Source of the DNA: Lachnospiraceae bacterium UBA1721
Lineage (GTDB): Bacteria > Bacillota > Clostridia > Lachnospirales > Lachnospiraceae
Length of the DNA stretch: 16,120 nucleotides
NCBI GenBank assembly: GCA_002317155.1
Contig: DCIR01000080.1
Span: forward strand, 1 to 16,120
Direction of reading: 5' to 3'
The notes under the pieces are model-generated. The model was not told the origin of the DNA. It worked only from the letters and a program-made list of their open reading frames with translations, and did not search any database. The translations under genes were made by a program, and so were the position numbers. Within the stretch, counting starts at the first letter, position 1, and every line of letters begins with the position of its first letter. Positions 1 through 7,752 of the stretch are shown here, piece by piece.

Positions 1-699
1 GTATACAATTTATACATGGTGGACGAGAAGTTACGTGACCTATTTAGAATGTATATTGAAAAAGCAGAAGTGTATTACAGAACACAGATTGCATATGGTT
101 TTGCAATGAATAAATGTACACAGCCTCCTTATGATCAACATTATGATGAGAATAATTATTACAATAAGAATGGATATAAAGATGTAATCGAAAGCTTTAA
201 AAGAGAAAAGAACTATTATAAGGACAGTTTGATTGTGAAACACCATAAGGAAAAGTATGACAGTAAAATGCCATTGTGGGTTATGGTTGAATTGATGTCA
301 TTCTCAAATCTGTCAAAGCTTTTTAGATCTATGTATTATTCAGAAAAAGATGCTATTGCACAAGCAGTTGGAATTAGTAAAACGACTTTGGAAAACCATT
401 TGCATTGTTTATCCGTTTTGAGAAATAAATGTGCTCATGCAGCAAGATTATATAATACTGAATTTAATCCTCCTGCAAAGTTTACATCGACTTTTCTTGA
501 GAAACATCCTGAGATGAAGAATAATTCGTTGTTCGCATATGCTTTGGTGTTATTAAAAAGATTACCGGACCTCAAGAGTAAAAAGAATTATGTAGAAGCG
601 ATTAAGGTACTTATGGAACAGTATAAAGAAGATATTGATATGTCATTGATAGGATTTCCAAATGATTATCTTGAAATATTAGTGAATAATATTGGATGA
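1..699 (+). CDS. Abi_2-family (AbiD/AbiF-like) abortive infection protein, 5' end outside window
   Basis: The reading frame is open from base 1 (VYNLYMVDEKLRDLF...), so the ATG at 16 is probably internal and the true start lies upstream. The motif 'LY..DEKLR.L...IEKAE..YRTQIAY' is the typical early part of the Abi_2 family, which normally has some 50-90 more residues before it. An R-x4-H motif (RNKCAH, nt 421-438) followed by AARLYN matches the HEPN-type catalytic motif seen in Abi_2 proteins, which are thought to act as RNases that stop growth of phage-infected cells. Enzymatic activity here is inferred from the family. The gene is followed by an intrinsic terminator and precedes a Wadjet operon, which fits a defence island. 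Family call is fairly secure; the missing N-terminus prevents any judgement of intactness. Confidence 0.8.
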   Translation, partial: VYNLYMVDEKLRDLFRMYIEKAEVYYRTQIAYGFAMNKCTQPPYDQHYDENNYYNKNGYKDVIESFKREKNYYKDSLIVKHHKEKYDSKMPLWVMVELMSFSNLSKLFRSMYYSEKDAIAQAVGISKTTLENHLHCLSVLRNKCAHAARLYNTEFNPPAKFTSTFLEKHPEMKNNSLFAYALVLLKRLPDLKSKKNYVEAIKVLMEQYKEDIDMSLIGFPNDYLEILVNNIG

Positions 700-719
700 T
701 CATAAAAAATAGCAACAGA

Positions 720-757
720 ACCCAACACGCCTCTCAACGATGTGGACCACGTTGGGT
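720..757. repeat. Inverted repeat after the Abi gene
   Basis: ACCCAAC (720-726) and GTTGGGT (751-757) are perfect 7-bp arms around a 24-nt loop. The loop contains GTGGACCAC, and CAACG/CGTTG (735-739/750-754) offers a competing fold. No T-run follows, so by itself it is a weak terminator; it may stabilise the Abi mRNA 3' end. Function is not clear. Confidence 0.4.
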
Positions 758-775
758 CAATTAATTAATAATCCG

Positions 776-811
776 TAGCCAGATATATTCTATGTATACC
801 TGGCTATTTTT
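776..811 (+). terminator. Intrinsic terminator of the Abi gene
   Basis: Arms 776-787 (TAGCCAGATATA) and 795-806 (TATACCTGGCTA) form a 12-bp stem with one A-C mismatch and a 7-nt loop, followed directly by TTTT. This separates Abi transcription from the promoter that begins only a few bases downstream. Confidence 0.75.
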
Positions 812-814
812 ATG

Positions 815-844
815 TTGGTATTCGGCGGTATTCCGCTGTATAAT
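815..844 (+). promoter_or_regulatory. Sigma-A-type promoter with operator-like palindrome, upstream of HTH/Wadjet genes
   Basis: A perfect -10 box TATAAT lies at 839-844 and a -35-like TTGGTA at 815-820, with an 18-bp spacer. The spacer holds GCGG-tatt-CCGC (825-836), a perfect palindrome in the place where a repressor would block RNA polymerase. The small HTH protein just downstream is the obvious candidate ligand (autoregulation, inferred). The expected transcription start is near 850. That would remove any ribosome binding site for a TTG start at 859 and so supports the ATG at 895. Confidence 0.6.
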
Positions 845-894
845 AAAAGAAGGAAATTTTGTCGTTTTATAGTGAATATATGGAGATTAAAACT

Positions 895-1080
895 ATGGAA
901 TTTATGACAGTAAAACAGGCAGCAGAAAAGTGGGGATTATCAGAGAGAAGACTTCAAACAATATGCAATGAAGGGATGATACCAGGAGTAATAAAGTTTG
1001 GTCGTGCGTGGGCTATCCCTATGGATGCTGAGAAGCCAGTTGATAAAAGGATTAAGTCTGGGAAATACATCAAGTCCTGA
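895..1080 (+). CDS. Small helix-turn-helix (excisionase/MerR-type HTH_17) DNA-binding protein
   Basis: The product is 61 residues: MEFMTVKQAAEKWGLSERR..., then ICNEGMIPGVIKFGRAWAIP and a basic tail (DKRIKSGKYIK). The 'TVKQAAEKWGLSERRLQTIC' helix-turn-helix followed by the wing 'IKFGRAWAIP' is the layout of excisionase-type winged HTH proteins, which are common as small regulators in clostridial accessory regions. I chose ATG 895 because GGAG (882-885) sits 9 nt upstream and because the predicted promoter start near 850 leaves no leader for the in-frame TTG at 859 (which would give 73 residues). It lies between the promoter and the Wadjet operon in the same direction, so it probably regulates that operon, though a role in element excision is also possible. 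Family call good; target inferred. Confidence 0.8.
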   Translation: MEFMTVKQAAEKWGLSERRLQTICNEGMIPGVIKFGRAWAIPMDAEKPVDKRIKSGKYIKS

Positions 1081-1104
1081 TTTTGGGACACTATATGATT
1101 TATT

Positions 1105-1137
1105 ACTTTAATTGAAAAACTTTAATTGAACAAAGTT
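1105..1137. repeat. Tandem 12-bp repeat with overlapping inverted repeat upstream of jetA
   Basis: ACTTTAATTGAA occurs at 1105-1116 and again at 1119-1130 (14-bp period). The second copy also forms AACTTT (1118-1123)/AAAGTT (1132-1137) with an 8-nt loop. It lies in the 108-nt gap between the HTH gene and jetA. I see no convincing promoter in the gap, so jetA is probably co-transcribed with the HTH gene. The repeat may be a regulator binding site. Confidence 0.45.
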
Positions 1138-1188
1138 AGCGCAATGAAATCAATGTGATTTATGAAAGAGCAGGAAAGGAGAGAGAAT

Positions 1189-2598
1189 ATGAACATTTTT
1201 GATGAAGTGGACGAGAATTTATTTCGTCCATTAACAGGAATAAATAAAAGAAAATATGTTGATATTCTTGCTCTTATTTGGGACAAGTGTAAACGCATGC
1301 CAATGTATGCCATAGAGAAAAGTACTATCTTTGATATGGTGGAGGACTATTTCTATGGACTTGATGAACAGGTGGAACTTGATTTAGAAGAACAAGAAGA
1401 AGCTGATGGTAATATTGCAGACATGCGTGTAATAGCAGGTGGATTTGTTAGAAGACTTAAGGAGACCGGGTGGCTCACTGAAAAGGAAGGTGAGTACGAA
1501 GAGGAAGCTAAGCTAGCCATTAATTATAAGGTTGTGCCGCTACTTAAGTCATTCCAAGAAATTATCAGTCCGACAATCATTACATATAAGGGTAAATTGT
1601 TTAAGATTTACTCCATGTTTGAACATATTTCTGAACAGGGGAGTCCTTATGAAGGCGTATTAAAGGAAGCTTCGGAGGATTTTGATAATTTGAATCAGGC
1701 ACTTAGAATACTTTCTGCATCTATTGAGGATCATATTAATAATCTTACACAAGGCAAAAAGCCAGAAGAAGTATTAGATTTTTTTGAAAAGTATGAGGAA
1801 AAGATTGTAGTAGGTTCTTATCATAGGTTTAAGACAAACGATAATCTTTTCTATTACAGAACCAGCCTGTATGAGAGTCTTGATAAATGTGAAGATGTTT
1901 TAATGGAGGCACTTGTAACTGATTATATGGATGCAGAGCGGGTAGATAAAGCAGAGGCTACTGTGAAAATAAAAGAATTGATTACCAAGGTTCGCATGGA
2001 TATTGAAGAGATGGAAGCTATCATGAGAACCATTGACGATAGGCACATTATATACAGAACCAGAGCAGTACAAAGAGCACAATTCTTATTATTATCTGAT
2101 GGAAGCGTTAAGAGCAAAATTAATAATATGCTTCAGTATTATGCTAGTCAGATAAAAACAAAAGACGATTTGTACGAGGATGATGAAACAGTCTGCCAAA
2201 ATGTATTTCAGATATTTGGACAAAATTTCTTTGATAGTGCATCGCTTGCAACACCAGTGAAAAAGAGACGCTCATCACCGATTGAACTTATGGCTGTTAT
2301 AGATGAACTTGATATGGAATTAGTAGAAGAGAAAAATCGTAAGATGATGGAATATATAAGAAATGCGTTAACGTCGGAAAATGTGAATTCTTTTTCGAAA
2401 GATATTTTACAAGGAAAGACAGCAGTTTCTATTAGTAGTGTATTTAAGGATAATCCAGAAATACTAACAAAAGTCATTGGCTTATACACATATTCACAAA
2501 CACCAGAGCGTGAATATGAAATTAGACTAAAGGACACATTTGTAGAGTGTAATGGCGTTCGATTTAAAGAATTTATTGTTGAAGAAAGGAAGGGTTAA
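1189..2598 (+). CDS. jetA: Wadjet defence protein JetA (kleisin-like, DUF5716-type)
   Basis: JetA is the kleisin (MukF/ScpA-like) subunit of the Wadjet complex; it bridges the SMC heads and carries JetB. The 469-residue product begins MNIFDEVDENLFRPLTG.NKRKYVD, followed by a predicted winged-helix region to about residue 120 and long charged, mostly helical stretches (about 120-330). I recognise it as the JetA type with DUF5716 rather than the DUF3375 type, from memory and without a profile search. ATG 1189 is preferred over the in-frame ATG 1162 because AGGAGAG lies 5-8 nt upstream of 1189, whereas 1162 has no such site. The stop is 2 nt before jetB, so the genes are tightly coupled. The order with jetB, jetC and jetD makes the assignment firm even though the family diverges strongly. 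Confidence 0.85.
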   Translation: MNIFDEVDENLFRPLTGINKRKYVDILALIWDKCKRMPMYAIEKSTIFDMVEDYFYGLDEQVELDLEEQEEADGNIADMRVIAGGFVRRLKETGWLTEKEGEYEEEAKLAINYKVVPLLKSFQEIISPTIITYKGKLFKIYSMFEHISEQGSPYEGVLKEASEDFDNLNQALRILSASIEDHINNLTQGKKPEEVLDFFEKYEEKIVVGSYHRFKTNDNLFYYRTSLYESLDKCEDVLMEALVTDYMDAERVDKAEATVKIKELITKVRMDIEEMEAIMRTIDDRHIIYRTRAVQRAQFLLLSDGSVKSKINNMLQYYASQIKTKDDLYEDDETVCQNVFQIFGQNFFDSASLATPVKKRRSSPIELMAVIDELDMELVEEKNRKMMEYIRNALTSENVNSFSKDILQGKTAVSISSVFKDNPEILTKVIGLYTYSQTPEREYEIRLKDTFVECNGVRFKEFIVEERKG

Positions 2599-2600
2599 AG

Positions 2601-3182
2601 ATGGCTATTGATATCAAAGAAGAAATCGCTAATTATTTGTTGAATAACTGCTTCCTAATCGGAAATGTAGATTCGACCAGAGAAAAATATTATTACGTTA
2701 TTAACCATGAGGAAAGCTTTAGGCAATTATTTCAGCCAATAGGTTATACATTGGTTGTTCATAGAAATCTTAGAGTGGTGCAACTTATTAATAATCATGG
2801 GACAGGTAGATTAGCGCTTAAGAAATATGAAAGCATTATGCTCCTTATATTTAGACTTTTGTATGTGGAAAAAAGGGAAAGTCTGTCTACAAGTGAAGAT
2901 AAAGTAGTTGTAACTGTTGAAGAAATAAAAAATGAATATGAGAAATTAAATCTTCCAAGAAAATTTGACAAAGTGTTATTAGAAGACTCGCTTAGAAATA
3001 TTAAAAGATATAATCTTGTGCAACCTTTAGATAAATTGCTTGATATGGATGCAAAAATACAAGTTTATGCATCTGTAATGCTTGCTATGCCTGACACAAC
3101 TATTTCTACAGCATATGAGCAGACAAGCAAATTGTTAGCGCAATATGTAAATTCAGATGAGGAGGAAGAGAACGATGATTAG
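2601..3182 (+). CDS. jetB: Wadjet defence protein JetB (MukE-like, DUF4194)
   Basis: The 193-residue product has the size and layout of DUF4194 proteins: an N-terminal winged-helix part (about 1-110, including 'REKYYYVINHEESFRQLFQPIGYTLVVHRN..RVVQL') and a second helical/winged part with 'LRNIKRYNLVQPLD' around 130-145. It ends in a very acidic tail (DEEEENDD). JetB corresponds to MukE and binds the kleisin JetA next to the SMC heads. An AAGGAAGGG site 6 nt before the ATG supports the start. Its 3' end overlaps jetC by 8 nt, and the AGGAGG for jetC lies inside this reading frame, indicating translational coupling. Confidence 0.85.
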   Translation: MAIDIKEEIANYLLNNCFLIGNVDSTREKYYYVINHEESFRQLFQPIGYTLVVHRNLRVVQLINNHGTGRLALKKYESIMLLIFRLLYVEKRESLSTSEDKVVVTVEEIKNEYEKLNLPRKFDKVLLEDSLRNIKRYNLVQPLDKLLDMDAKIQVYASVMLAMPDTTISTAYEQTSKLLAQYVNSDEEEENDD

Positions 3183-6100
3183 AATGACCAGACTTCATCT
3201 GATAAACTGGCATAACTTCCAGGATGACATTATTGATTTTAAGAATATAACTTATTTGCTAGGCGTAAATGCTGTGGGTAAGACAACTATTATGGATGCT
3301 ATAAGATATTGTCTAACAACTAATAAGGATTTTAATACAGCCGGTAATAAAAAGAGTGGCAGAACATTATTGGGATCTGTTCATCAGAAGCAGAGAGCAG
3401 AGGATAGTTATCTGCGTCCAGGGCATACAGTTTCATATATTGGAATTGAGTTTTTAGATGAAAATATAAACAAAAATTTTGTAATTACAGTTCGCGTGGA
3501 ATCTGAAACGCCAAAGCAGGATTTAAAAGGGGTATCTCAGGACTGGTATATTACAAAACCAGGATATTCACTTGAGGATATTCCATTTTTTACACAGGTG
3601 AAAGATGGAAGAAAACCTACATCAAGAGATGCTTTTAAGCTTGAAAATAAGGGAATGGATAGAGCATCAAATCAAGCAGATGCCAGAAGAAAAATTTGTC
3701 GAATGCTTGGTATAGGAGAAGCAGATTCACCAATTGGTAAGAAGTTCAATGAAGTATTTCACATGGGTACAAGTCTTGAGGACATAAAAGACATTCGTGA
3801 GTTTATCTATACTTATATTTTGCCTGAACCCGAGGTAAATATAGACTTCTTGCAGAAAGACATGCGTGAACTTGAAAGACTGCAGGAAATTCTGCAGGAA
3901 GCACAGGATAGAGAAGTATTACTTGCGGAAATTAATGAAAGAATTATAGAGGCAAAAGCACGATTATCTAAAGTTAAAGTAAACGAGATACTTGTTGCAT
4001 ATGCTAATTATCAAGGAAATGATGAAGAACAGCAGGAGAAGAAGCGCCTTATATCGGAGTGGACTGCAAGTATCGATATCTTAACAGATAAATTGGTTGA
4101 ATTGTCTGAAAAGGAAAGAAAAGCATCAAATTTATCATATGAGGCAAGAAGAGCTGCTGAGGATAATACTGAAAATAAAGAGATGCTTTCTCTAGAGCAA
4201 GAGAACAAAGAAAATGAAAAAGAATACGAGAGATTAAAAAACGAAGCGGCTATATTTACAGAGATTTCAGAAAAACTGTTATCCCTTAAAAAGAAATTAA
4301 ACCGAATTGGTTTTTCTTGTGTCTTAAATCTAGGCGATGAAACTTTGGAAAAAACTGTTGACGAGCGTATTTTAGAAATTAAAAAAGCTGCGGGAATACT
4401 AGCCGACCTAGAGGAAATAATAAAAAACCATGATGCAAAGATAAGAACGGAAATAGCAACTCTATCGAGTGGGGCCAAATCACTTGAGGATAAAATTAAG
4501 AGGCTGGAAGCTGGTGTAATGTGCTATCCAGAAGAGGCAACTTTTGTTAGAGATAAGATTAATGAAGAATTAGGGGAGCAGAGTAAGAAAGCGGATGCAA
4601 AACTTTTGTGCGAGCTTCTCTATATGACAGATGATAGCTGGCAGGACGCTGTTGAAAGTTATCTTAATACTCAGAGATTTAATATAATTGTCGCACCAGA
4701 TAATTATCTTGTTGCAAAGAAGGTTTTTATTTCTTTGGGAGATAAAGTAAAAGGTATTGGACTTATTGATACAAGAAAAATTGGAGACACTCAGTATAGT
4801 GAAGAGGGAGTAAGTTTTCTTGGAGATAAGGTTGAGTCCGAAAATATTTATGCAAAACGTTACGCACGATTTGTTATGCGAGATGTAGTGTGTTGTGAAA
4901 CGCCAGATTCTCTTGAACAACATCAGAAAAGTGTTACAAAAGACCGTTTGCGTTTTCAGAATTTCTGTTTACAGAGAATGGGAAAGAAAGAGCATTTTAT
5001 CGGCGTTGATGCCATAGAAAAACAATTGATTAGCGCTAGAAAAGAACTTGCTAGCATTCAAAAACAATTAATTGAGTTGGATGCTGACAAGAAATCTTTT
5101 GATGAAATCTATGGAGAATATAATAAATTCACTGCAGGTAATAATTTTGCTTTATTAGAAAAATATATAGATTCGGGACGTCAAGCAAAAGCAATAGGAA
5201 TAAGAATTGATGAGATAAATGCACAGATTTTGGAATTTAAGAAGAATCCGATTTTACTTGCTATGTATGATCGAGTGAGTGAATGTGATAAAAATGTTGC
5301 TGAGATACAAGGTGAAATTACAGATATTAAAGCTAAAATACAAAATCTTGAAGCAGGAGTAAAGGACGCGGAGCAGGAGATGGCTAAGCTTGAAACTACT
5401 ATTGATGAGCTGAAAATGGCATATGAAAATATTGTAAGAGAATATCCTGAACATGCAAGTGATGTTGAGAAGAAGTATCAGGATGAGAGAAGAACTAAAA
5501 AAGCATCATCTATAGCGTACAATTTTGGTAACCGTGCGACTCAGGACAGTATTGCATTCAATAATTACCTGAACCAGCAATTGATACCATTGCAGCAAAA
5601 ATATACAGCAACATATACTTGTGATTATCCTGAAGGTATTGATGGAGCTAGTAGATATCAGCAGGAATATCTGTCTTTACAAAATATTGAATTGGAACGT
5701 CACAAAGAAGAATTAGCTCAGGCACAGGTACGTTGTAAGGATAGATTTCGCAAGGAAGTGTTGTTTAGAATGAAGGATGATATTCTTCGTGCTAGGCAGC
5801 AATTTAAGCAGATTAATCGTGTTATGGAAAATCTAGAATACGGTGAAGAGAGTTATCGATTTGGAATCGATAAGAGTAAAGATAAAGAACTTGGTATTTT
5901 CTATGACATTATTATGGATAAAGACAACCAGCAGATAGATCAAGATAATGAGATTATGGCATTTTTAGCAGAGGCTAATAGGTCAGAGGTTTTTGAAAGT
6001 CAGATTGAAGATTTTATGAGCAGAATCATGCTGGATGTTGAGGAACATGCAAAAGAGAATCTGACAGGTACACGCTCTGGAGCAAAAAGCATGGGCATGT

Positions 6101-6489
6101 ATGTTGATTATAGAACATATCTGGATTATGACATTATTGTTAAAAATTCTGTTACAGACATTGAAGTGCCTCTTTCTAAAGTTAGTGGTGAAGGCAGTGG
6201 TGGTGAGAACCAAGCACCGTTTTATGTTGCCATATGTGCATCGCTTTTGCAGATATATGAGCAGAATCCAGATGGTTGTATGAGACTTATTTTGCTTGAT
6301 GAAGCCTTTAATAATATGACAAGTGATCGAATTGAACCAATGATGAATATGTTTAAGAAATTGAATCTTCAATTGGTACTCATAGCGACTGCTGAGAAGG
6401 CAACATCTATTTTGCCATACTGTGATATTACATACTCGATTGTGAAATCGGGTAATCGAAATGCAATACGGTCATTCGAGAAGCTATAA
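3175..6489 (+). CDS. jetC: Wadjet SMC-like ATPase JetC
   Basis: JetC is the SMC/MukB-like motor that extrudes DNA loops. The 1104-residue product shows a Walker A motif GVNAVGKTT (residues 30-38) and long heptad-rich stretches either side of a central hinge-like segment. That segment (about 478-525, starting LCELLYMTDDSWQDAVESYL) resembles those of Wadjet/COG4913 proteins. At the C-terminus are an ABC signature-like VSGEGSGGEN (from residue 1003) and a Walker B LILLDEAFNNM (D1042, E1043 as the catalytic glutamate). All ATPase motifs look intact. ATG 3175 is preferred over 3157 because AGGAGG (3160-3165) is 9 nt upstream. The start overlaps the end of jetB (ATGATTAG shared). Length is typical for JetC. 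The function comes from the family and the complete operon. Confidence 0.92.
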   Translation: MIRMTRLHLINWHNFQDDIIDFKNITYLLGVNAVGKTTIMDAIRYCLTTNKDFNTAGNKKSGRTLLGSVHQKQRAEDSYLRPGHTVSYIGIEFLDENINKNFVITVRVESETPKQDLKGVSQDWYITKPGYSLEDIPFFTQVKDGRKPTSRDAFKLENKGMDRASNQADARRKICRMLGIGEADSPIGKKFNEVFHMGTSLEDIKDIREFIYTYILPEPEVNIDFLQKDMRELERLQEILQEAQDREVLLAEINERIIEAKARLSKVKVNEILVAYANYQGNDEEQQEKKRLISEWTASIDILTDKLVELSEKERKASNLSYEARRAAEDNTENKEMLSLEQENKENEKEYERLKNEAAIFTEISEKLLSLKKKLNRIGFSCVLNLGDETLEKTVDERILEIKKAAGILADLEEIIKNHDAKIRTEIATLSSGAKSLEDKIKRLEAGVMCYPEEATFVRDKINEELGEQSKKADAKLLCELLYMTDDSWQDAVESYLNTQRFNIIVAPDNYLVAKKVFISLGDKVKGIGLIDTRKIGDTQYSEEGVSFLGDKVESENIYAKRYARFVMRDVVCCETPDSLEQHQKSVTKDRLRFQNFCLQRMGKKEHFIGVDAIEKQLISARKELASIQKQLIELDADKKSFDEIYGEYNKFTAGNNFALLEKYIDSGRQAKAIGIRIDEINAQILEFKKNPILLAMYDRVSECDKNVAEIQGEITDIKAKIQNLEAGVKDAEQEMAKLETTIDELKMAYENIVREYPEHASDVEKKYQDERRTKKASSIAYNFGNRATQDSIAFNNYLNQQLIPLQQKYTATYTCDYPEGIDGASRYQQEYLSLQNIELERHKEELAQAQVRCKDRFRKEVLFRMKDDILRARQQFKQINRVMENLEYGEESYRFGIDKSKDKELGIFYDIIMDKDNQQIDQDNEIMAFLAEANRSEVFESQIEDFMSRIMLDVEEHAKENLTGTRSGAKSMGMYVDYRTYLDYDIIVKNSVTDIEVPLSKVSGEGSGGENQAPFYVAICASLLQIYEQNPDGCMRLILLDEAFNNMTSDRIEPMMNMFKKLNLQLVLIATAEKATSILPYCDITYSIVKSGNRNAIRSFEKL

Positions 6490-6529
6490 AGAAGATTGGA
6501 AAATCGTAAATACGAAAGGATGGAACTGA

Positions 6530-7738
6530 ATGGATTACGGCAAAGACATACTAAATCGACTAATAGATATGTATGAAAGAAGAGGTGCATTTGATAAGGA
6601 TGCGTCCTCTTTGCGTGCCATTCAGATTGAAGTAAAGAAAGCTTATCCGGAATATATGGATCGTTATAATCATGAAGCTTATAAAGAGATCAATGTTGCG
6701 GTAGAAAAACTTTGTACAGAAAAAATTGTATTTGCAGAGAAAAATAGCGTTGGTCAATATTCAAAAGTAAGGCTAAACATCGCTAGTGTTTCGGAATGTT
6801 ATAGAAAATTAAAAAGAACGAGCATTCCAGAACAGTGTGAAAAAGTAAAAAAGAGTTTTGAAGAGTATCAAAATAGTGAGTCACAGATAGTTCAGGCGGT
6901 TATAAAAGATTGGTACCAGTGTTTGGAAGAATATAAAAAGTTGCCATATGACTTGAAGTATGATGGTAAACGGGCAAGTGAGATAATTCGAATATTGCAA
7001 GCGGTATCCAAGTTAAATAGTGAAACTTATATCCGTAATTTTTCCACAGCATTGTTTAAGGATTCCAAAAGATTTCAAAAAGAATTTCGTAGTACCGTTG
7101 AAAGTATTTTATTTGACTACACCGATGAGGTTGTAGAAAAAGATGATATTCTTGGATTTTATAATTTATATGAAAACCCTACATATGTAATGGTAAAGGG
7201 GAATGTTGTTATACAGCTTGATACATCTGTAATTGATGTTTCAGAGATGCCGAATGGAATTGCATTGTCAAATGCTTCACTTGAAAAAATCAGGGCTGTT
7301 ACGGTAAAAGCTAGTAAGGTCATAACTGTAGAAAATCTGACAACATATCATGATTCGGATGAAAATGATGCAATTCACATCTATCTTGGTGGATATCATA
7401 ACTATTCAAAGCAGGTATTACTTGAGAAGATTTATGCTGATAATAAATTTAAAAAATATTTCCATAAGGGTGATTTGGATGTTTATGGATTTTTGATATT
7501 GGAGAATTTGAAGGAGAAAACAGGTATTCCATTTACACCACTTATGATGGATGTTGCGACAATTGAAAGATTTTATAAGGCTGGGCTTTATAAAGAATTG
7601 ACAGCATCTGATGTAAAAGTAATTGAAGAAAAAAAGAATACAAAGCTTGCTGCATATACAGATGTACTTCAGTTTATGCTAGATAACAATTGTAAGGTGG
7701 AGCAGGAGTCTATCAAGGCTTTAGATTTGATGGAATAG
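6530..7738 (+). CDS. jetD: Wadjet nuclease subunit JetD (Toprim/topoisomerase VI A-like, DUF2220)
   Basis: JetD is the Toprim-fold subunit that cuts plasmid DNA after the SMC part has tested its size by loop extrusion. The 402-residue product has a helical/winged N-terminal half and a C-terminal Toprim-like half. The likely metal-binding residues are E268 in VENLTTY and D315/D317 in KGDLDVYGFLILE, the expected E...DxD pattern. 'IYLGGYHN' (about 283-292) lies between them, as in other DUF2220 proteins. AAGGA is 9 nt upstream of the ATG, and the gene follows jetC by 40 nt. The catalytic residues appear present, so the system is probably active. I did not see any truncation. Confidence 0.87.
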   Translation: MDYGKDILNRLIDMYERRGAFDKDASSLRAIQIEVKKAYPEYMDRYNHEAYKEINVAVEKLCTEKIVFAEKNSVGQYSKVRLNIASVSECYRKLKRTSIPEQCEKVKKSFEEYQNSESQIVQAVIKDWYQCLEEYKKLPYDLKYDGKRASEIIRILQAVSKLNSETYIRNFSTALFKDSKRFQKEFRSTVESILFDYTDEVVEKDDILGFYNLYENPTYVMVKGNVVIQLDTSVIDVSEMPNGIALSNASLEKIRAVTVKASKVITVENLTTYHDSDENDAIHIYLGGYHNYSKQVLLEKIYADNKFKKYFHKGDLDVYGFLILENLKEKTGIPFTPLMMDVATIERFYKAGLYKELTASDVKVIEEKKNTKLAAYTDVLQFMLDNNCKVEQESIKALDLME

Positions 7739-7752
7739 AGTGGAGGATAGTT

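Noticed and set aside
859..894. TTG start at 859 giving a 73-residue HTH protein
   Set aside because: The predicted transcription start near 850 leaves no ribosome binding site for it, whereas ATG 895 has GGAG at good spacing and begins exactly at the conserved MEFMTVKQAAE.
4011..4478. 155-codon open frame on the - strand inside jetC
   Set aside because: It is the reverse shadow of a coiled-coil segment rich in Glu/Lys codons (giving Ser/Phe-rich translation), has no plausible start region and sits within an intact gene.
5983..6372. 129-codon - strand frame over the jetC C-terminus
   Set aside because: The + strand carries the ABC signature and Walker B motifs here; the opposite frame has no recognisable domain.
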